Shown in pieces: positions 22,062 through 24,946 of a stretch of DNA of 24,946 nt; within the stretch, counting starts at the first letter, position 1, and each line of letters starts with the position of its first letter. Position numbers and translations under genes: made by a program. The notes under the pieces are model-generated. The model had not been told where the DNA came from. It did no database searches and was given only the letters and a program-made list of their open reading frames with translations. Source of the stretch: a virus; IMG/VR virus record IMGVR_UViG_3300001213_000095, positions 1 to 24,946 of that record, one strand, 5' to 3'.

Positions 22062-22069
22062 TACGAAAA

Positions 22070-22720
22070 CTAGGCGGCGAGCGTGTCCTTCAGGAAGATG
22101 CAAAGCTTGCGGAGCTTGTCCTTGATCGCGGCGGCGGTGTCGCCGGAATGAGCAAAGACCAAGGCGGCGGCGTTATAATCTCCGGTAAGGGCGACAACAC
22201 CGGGCTGGGTAGCGGCGATGTTTGCGCGGTCATCGAGCAAAATCGCGCAGGGCTCCTCGGTGCCGTCGATTGCGGTAGAATCGTAAGCCGCGAGCTGACC
22301 GGAGCCGGCCGCAACCACGATGTCCCATCCGTCTCCCGCTACGTGCGCGGTGCCGGAATTCGCCAGGGTGAACTTTATCTTCTTGGCGAAGGTTCCAAGC
22401 GCGACCGCTGAGCCGATAACGATTCCATCGGGATCAGTCACGTAGAAGGCGGTGGCCCCGGTGAAGGCGACGTGGTAGGTGCCGGGCTTACAGCCAGCAA
22501 GGCGGGGCTCGGTGGCGTCGATGACGCAGGTACCAGCGCCAGTATTGGCGCCAGCGGTACCAGCACCGGCGGCGACCGCAGCGGCAACCGCGCCCTTGGT
22601 GATCTTGCCCATCACCTGGCCTCGGACGAGAGCGCCAGCACTGATTTTGATGGTGCCCTGCTCGGTATTCTGCGGGAAATTCCCCGCGATGAGGTTATCA
22701 GGGGTAAAGGTCTCGGACAT
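22070..22720 (-). CDS. Head decoration protein (gpD-like)
   Basis: 216 residues. The N-terminus S-A-G-A-L-V-R-G-Q-V-M-G-K-I-T and the C-terminal part, with D-G-T-E-E-P-C-A-I-L-L-D-D and G-D-Y-N-A-A-A-L-V-F, match the lambda D-like capsid-stabilising family. Between them lies an inserted beta domain (about 60-145) beginning G-T-C-V-I-D-A-T-E-P and including Y-V-T-D-P-D-G-I-V-I-G, common in prophage versions and probably exposed on the capsid surface. It would bind threefold sites after expansion. ATG 22720 overlaps the protease/scaffold stop as TAATG, with GGAGG seven bases upstream. Confidence 0.85.
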   Translation of the reverse strand: MSETFTPDNLIAGNFPQNTEQGTIKISAGALVRGQVMGKITKGAVAAAVAAGAGTAGANTGAGTCVIDATEPRLAGCKPGTYHVAFTGATAFYVTDPDGIVIGSAVALGTFAKKIKFTLANSGTAHVAGDGWDIVVAAGSGQLAAYDSTAIDGTEEPCAILLDDRANIAATQPGVVALTGDYNAAALVFAHSGDTAAAIKDKLRKLCIFLKDTLAA

Positions 22721-23100
22721 TATTTAACCTCCTTGGGCTTACCGCCGCCAGCGATCAAGGACGCCATAGCGCTAATCTCAGCCGCCTCGTTCTTGGTGGG
22801 GGCCGCGGCGCCAGTCTCGCCCTGGGCCTCGGTCTCGGTCTTTGCCTGCTGGCTTTTCTGGGACTCGGCCACGGCGTCGACGGCCGCGACTGCGCCGAGT
22901 ACGACGTCGACGCTATTCTCGCCCTTAAGGGCAAGCGCGACCTGTTTACGGATAGCGGCGTTCGAGGCATAAGCCCCGGACTCCACGATGGGAGCGAGGG
23001 ATTTAAGCTTTCCGCGCTCCTCTTCCTTTGCGGCCTGGACCCGCTTATCGAATTCCGCTTTCGCGGCGGGTTCCTTGGCCAGGATCTCGTCTAAACTCAT
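22720..23100 (-). CDS. Nested capsid scaffolding protein (internal start, Nu3-like)
   Basis: Inside the protease gene, in frame, ATG 23100 is preceded by a perfect AGGAGG (23111-23106) at five bases. The 126-residue product M-S-L-D-E-I-L-A-K-E-P is helical, charged and Ala-rich, typical of a scaffold. This is the organisation of lambda C/Nu3, in which a separate scaffold is made from the 3' part of the protease gene. It overlaps the full-length protease and uses the same stop. The internal ribosome-binding site is visible in the sequence; translation from it is inferred. Confidence 0.75.
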   Translation of the reverse strand: MSLDEILAKEPAAKAEFDKRVQAAKEEERGKLKSLAPIVESGAYASNAAIRKQVALALKGENSVDVVLGAVAAVDAVAESQKSQQAKTETEAQGETGAAAPTKNEAAEISAMASLIAGGGKPKEVK

Positions 23101-24072
23101 AGTTTCCTCCTGGATACTGACTCCCGCAAAAGCGGGTATAGATGCCTTAGATTCTTCTTCTTGCTTTTCGTTCTCGTTTTGATCGTCTTCTTTTTTTTCA
23201 ACAGTGACGGGGAACGCTTTGACCTTAAGGCCGACGCCATCGATCATCCCAGCCTTGAGCGCCGAGGGCTTGGAAGTGTCGGGATCACTCGCGAGGAGTA
23301 AGCCGCCTTGTCCGAAATTCGCCTTCACGTCTTCGACCGAGACCTTACGACCTTCGGCCACCCTGGAAATAAAAACGCGCTCGGTGGCGTCGAGCTGCTC
23401 TTGGATGATGTCGCGGCCTTCGGGGGTGTCGAGCCCGGCGGCCTTTTTGGGCGCGTTAGACGAAACCATGGAAACCTTGACGGCGCCCATGGATTTATAA
23501 AATTCGGTGAGATCCCAGCCGGCACAGCGAACGCCGATGGATCCGATCAAATCGGTAGGGTCTCCGGCTAAAATTTTGTTGACGGGGCAGGCAAGCCAAT
23601 AGCCAGCCGATGCCAGCATGCCGGTTACCTGCGCGGTGGTCGATTTTACCTTGCTCAGATCAGCGATCGCCTGGCGCGCGAGGTCAACGCCGTCGACGTT
23701 CCCGCCGGGGGTATCCATCGCAAAAATAACGTTTTTAACCCCATAGGCATCCTGGGCCTTTTTACAGGCGGCGATTATCGTCAAATAAGACGTCCCGCCG
23801 TAACCGGAAACAATGTCCCAATAATCGGGGCCCTCTTTAGAGAGCGGGCCGGTGATGGAGATTATCGCGGTGTCACCGTTTACCTGGAGGATCTGATCGA
23901 CGGACTGATCGGAGCCAGGGCACGATAAATCGCGGCCACCATACGACTCCATATAGAGATCACGAGCGGCCTTTATTCCCTCGGGACGCGAGGTGTCGCG
24001 GAGTTTGGCTTCGAGGTAGGACTTAAAAAAATCAGAGTCGCCCGCGATCAAGCGGGTCTGAACACTGCTCAT
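22720..24072 (-). CDS. S49-family prohead protease with C-terminal scaffold region (lambda gpC-like)
   Basis: 450 residues from ATG 24072; in-frame TTG codons upstream, up to 24153, would extend it into the spanin gene. The SppA/ClpP-like domain (about 58-290) has A-M-D-T-P-G-G (118-124), the nucleophile in L-A-S155-A-G-Y-W, G-S-I-G-V (177-181), and a candidate general-base Lys at 209-210, close to the 52-residue spacing in Bacillus SppA. A charged hinge (291-310) leads into the scaffold domain. The protease matures the prohead by cleaving portal and scaffold. No good Shine-Dalgarno precedes 24072, so the exact start is uncertain. The portal gene expected just upstream is not found; instead a spanin-like gene lies there. 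Confidence 0.85.
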   Translation of the reverse strand: MSSVQTRLIAGDSDFFKSYLEAKLRDTSRPEGIKAARDLYMESYGGRDLSCPGSDQSVDQILQVNGDTAIISITGPLSKEGPDYWDIVSGYGGTSYLTIIAACKKAQDAYGVKNVIFAMDTPGGNVDGVDLARQAIADLSKVKSTTAQVTGMLASAGYWLACPVNKILAGDPTDLIGSIGVRCAGWDLTEFYKSMGAVKVSMVSSNAPKKAAGLDTPEGRDIIQEQLDATERVFISRVAEGRKVSVEDVKANFGQGGLLLASDPDTSKPSALKAGMIDGVGLKVKAFPVTVEKKEDDQNENEKQEEESKASIPAFAGVSIQEETMSLDEILAKEPAAKAEFDKRVQAAKEEERGKLKSLAPIVESGAYASNAAIRKQVALALKGENSVDVVLGAVAAVDAVAESQKSQQAKTETEAQGETGAAAPTKNEAAEISAMASLIAGGGKPKEVK

Positions 24073-24109
24073 AACTCGAAGAAACCATTCCCGACCGCAA
24101 ACGTCAAGC

Positions 24110-24616
24110 TCATACAACCTTTTTGAGTACAAATCGTAAAACGATATACCCAACTATGGCCGCAATTACAAAAAACAGAGCAATAGCGAGGCCCGCGATC
24201 CAGCCGTTACGACGAATGATCTTGACCTTATCTTTTTCAACGGTCGCGAGGGCTTTGTTTTTTTCATCGGTGACCACCGTGGCTTGGGCTTGCGCAGTCT
24301 CAAGCGTTTTAGTTTGCTCGGCCAATTTATTGGTAACGATTTTGGCAGATTCGGCGGCAGCCGTCGCGGTTTCAGCGAGCTTGACAGCTTGGGCCTTAAC
24401 CTCGGGCGCCGCGGTGTCGAGGGTCTTGGCCAGCGTCTCTGCCTGAGTCTGGGTATCCTCGGCCTTATCCTGCGCGGTGGTCGCGTCCGCCACGATCTCA
24501 GTCTGCTGAGCCTGGGCCGTAGCGAGCGCGCTGACGCCGGACGTCAAACTGTGCGGCGTGGATAAACAGGACGTCAGGGCGAAGCACGTTAACAGGATAG
24601 TAAAGAATTTCTTCAT
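24110..24616 (-). CDS. Candidate unimolecular spanin (lipoprotein with C-terminal membrane anchor)
   Basis: 168 residues from ATG 24616, selected because GGAGG lies five bases upstream. An earlier ATG at 24628 overlaps that box. The lipoprotein signal M-K-K-F-F-T-I-L-L-T leads to the lipobox L-T-S-C17. About 110 residues of Ala/Gln/Thr/Glu-rich helix, likely coiled coil, follow. A single C-terminal hydrophobic span (139-161) ends in basic residues. A lipid anchor in the outer membrane joined by a periplasmic rod to an inner-membrane span is the design of T1 gp11-type u-spanins, which fuse the two membranes at lysis. Positive charge flanks the span on both sides, so orientation is not settled. 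It overlaps the upstream gene as ATGA. It could alternatively be an unrelated envelope lipoprotein. Confidence 0.6.
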   Translation of the reverse strand: MKKFFTILLTCFALTSCLSTPHSLTSGVSALATAQAQQTEIVADATTAQDKAEDTQTQAETLAKTLDTAAPEVKAQAVKLAETATAAAESAKIVTNKLAEQTKTLETAQAQATVVTDEKNKALATVEKDKVKIIRRNGWIAGLAIALFFVIAAIVGYIVLRFVLKKVV

Positions 24617-24885
24617 GCGTTCCTCCATGCCCCATTCTCAAGCCAACCGTGATACTCAAGGGATCCACCGCGGCAAAGAATCGACGGTGAGACGGTTATC
24701 GTCCCGTCATCATTCTCGGTGACATGGTGGCAACTAAGATCGGCGAGTAGAGTAATAAGCCCATCATCGTCAACCGGTACGGGGCAGGCCGCATACCAGC
24801 CATGGCGCGGATCGAACCAATAATTGCCCGGCTGGACGTTGCGAAGGTTTTCGGCTTCTTGCCATGTAATTTTTCGACCTTGCAT
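24613..24885 (-). CDS. DUF6527-like phage protein, 90 residues
   Basis: The protein has the family pattern P-G-N-Y-W-F-D-P-R-H-G-W-Y near residue 20, A-D-L-S-C-H-H-V-T-E, then D-G-T-I-T-V-S-P-S-I-L and a terminal W-L-E-N-G-A-W-R. This resembles small beta-rich phage proteins labelled DUF6527, of unknown role, often found near packaging or lysis genes. AGGAG at 24894-24890 precedes ATG 24885 by four bases. It begins 13 bases after the tRNA 3' end and ends in an ATGA overlap with the spanin candidate. Confidence 0.65.
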   Translation of the reverse strand: MQGRKITWQEAENLRNVQPGNYWFDPRHGWYAACPVPVDDDGLITLLADLSCHHVTENDDGTITVSPSILCRGGSLEYHGWLENGAWRNA

Positions 24886-24898
24886 AACGATCTCCTAT

Positions 24899-24946
24899 AG
24901 CCACCTCTCGGATTCGAACCGAGGACCCCGAGATTACAAATCACGT
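24899..24946 (-). tRNA. tRNA-Thr (anticodon TGT), 3' portion, truncated by window edge
   Basis: Read on the minus strand, the visible part starts one base before the anticodon stem. The loop TTTGTAA carries anticodon TGT. The variable loop is GGGTC, the T arm CTCGG-TTCGAAT-CCGAG is perfect, and the acceptor 3' strand AGGTGGC with discriminator T fits tRNA-Thr. The anticodon stem has one central T-T mismatch. CCA is not encoded. The 5' half lies outside the window. Confidence 0.8.

Noticed and set aside
21466-22125. Long plus-strand open frame (219 codons) opposite the major capsid gene
   Set aside because: It lies entirely antisense to a clearly recognised capsid gene and its leader, has a Gly/Val/Asp-rich composition produced by codon bias on the other strand, and lacks a ribosome-binding site.
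22472-22972. Plus-strand frame of 166 codons across the protease/decoration junction
   Set aside because: Antisense to two well-supported overlapping genes; Ala/Ser/Gly-rich shadow with no ribosome-binding site.
24696-24944. Minus-strand frame of 82 codons starting in the tRNA
   Set aside because: Its first codons are the tRNA itself and the rest overlaps the DUF6527-like gene in another frame.
1-24946. CRISPR array or insertion sequence
   Set aside because: No regularly spaced repeats and no transposase-like protein or matched terminal inverted repeats are visible; the 25-nt repeat occurs only twice, 12 kb apart.

Overview
The window is most of a tailed phage or prophage genome with a contractile tail (myovirus type). 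Two gene blocks point toward each other and meet near position 7.8 kb. The late block on the minus strand combines a lambda-type head (S49 protease with nested scaffold, D-like decoration protein, E-like major capsid protein) with a Mu-type tail (sheath, tube, frameshifted assembly chaperone, tape measure, DNA-circularisation protein, LysM/hub, spike, gp46, gp47, gp48, fibres). No integrase, transposase, repressor, portal or terminase lies inside the window, so lysogeny and the integration mechanism cannot be shown here. Two probable lipoproteins, one of them built like a one-piece spanin, imply a host with an outer membrane. The genus cannot be read from the sequence; a spirochaete or another diderm would fit but is a guess.

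Layout. (a) 1-5696, plus strand: thirteen tightly packed early or middle genes, many joined by ATGA, GTGA or TTGA overlaps. They comprise the end of a probable replication protein, small zinc-binding and hypothetical proteins, a membrane-anchored lytic transglycosylase followed by a 43-residue membrane protein (holin candidate), a PD-(D/E)XK nuclease-like protein, a MazG-like protein and an SF2 helicase. (b) 5683-7632: a divergent pair, a VRR-NUC nuclease on the minus strand and a 501-residue lipoprotein on the plus strand. They are read from back-to-back sigma70-like promoters whose -35 boxes sit in a perfect 7-bp inverted repeat. (c) 7633-7923: a short noncoding stretch with three hairpin terminators, two for the plus strand and one for the minus strand, insulating the two halves. 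(d) 7924-24946, minus strand, read right to left: partial tRNA-Thr, a DUF6527-like gene, a u-spanin-like lipoprotein, protease/scaffold, decoration protein, major capsid protein, head-tail connector candidates, sheath, tube, chaperone, tape measure, baseplate and fibres.

How it works together. The late genes assemble the head around a scaffold made from an internal start in the protease gene, then build a contractile tail whose length is set by the tape measure and its frameshifted chaperone. Lysis seems to need genes from both blocks: the endolysin and holin candidate on the left, the spanin on the right. The lipoprotein/nuclease pair has its own promoters and looks like a separately expressed cargo (moron) unit.

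The most interesting signals are the canonical -1 slippery heptamer T TTT TTA before the tape measure, a 25-nt identical hairpin plus ribosome-binding-site element in front of both the major capsid and tail-fibre genes (its core occurs a third time inside a terminator upstream of the capsid gene), the nested scaffold start, the single-gene spanin candidate, and the divergent promoter/operator of the cargo pair.
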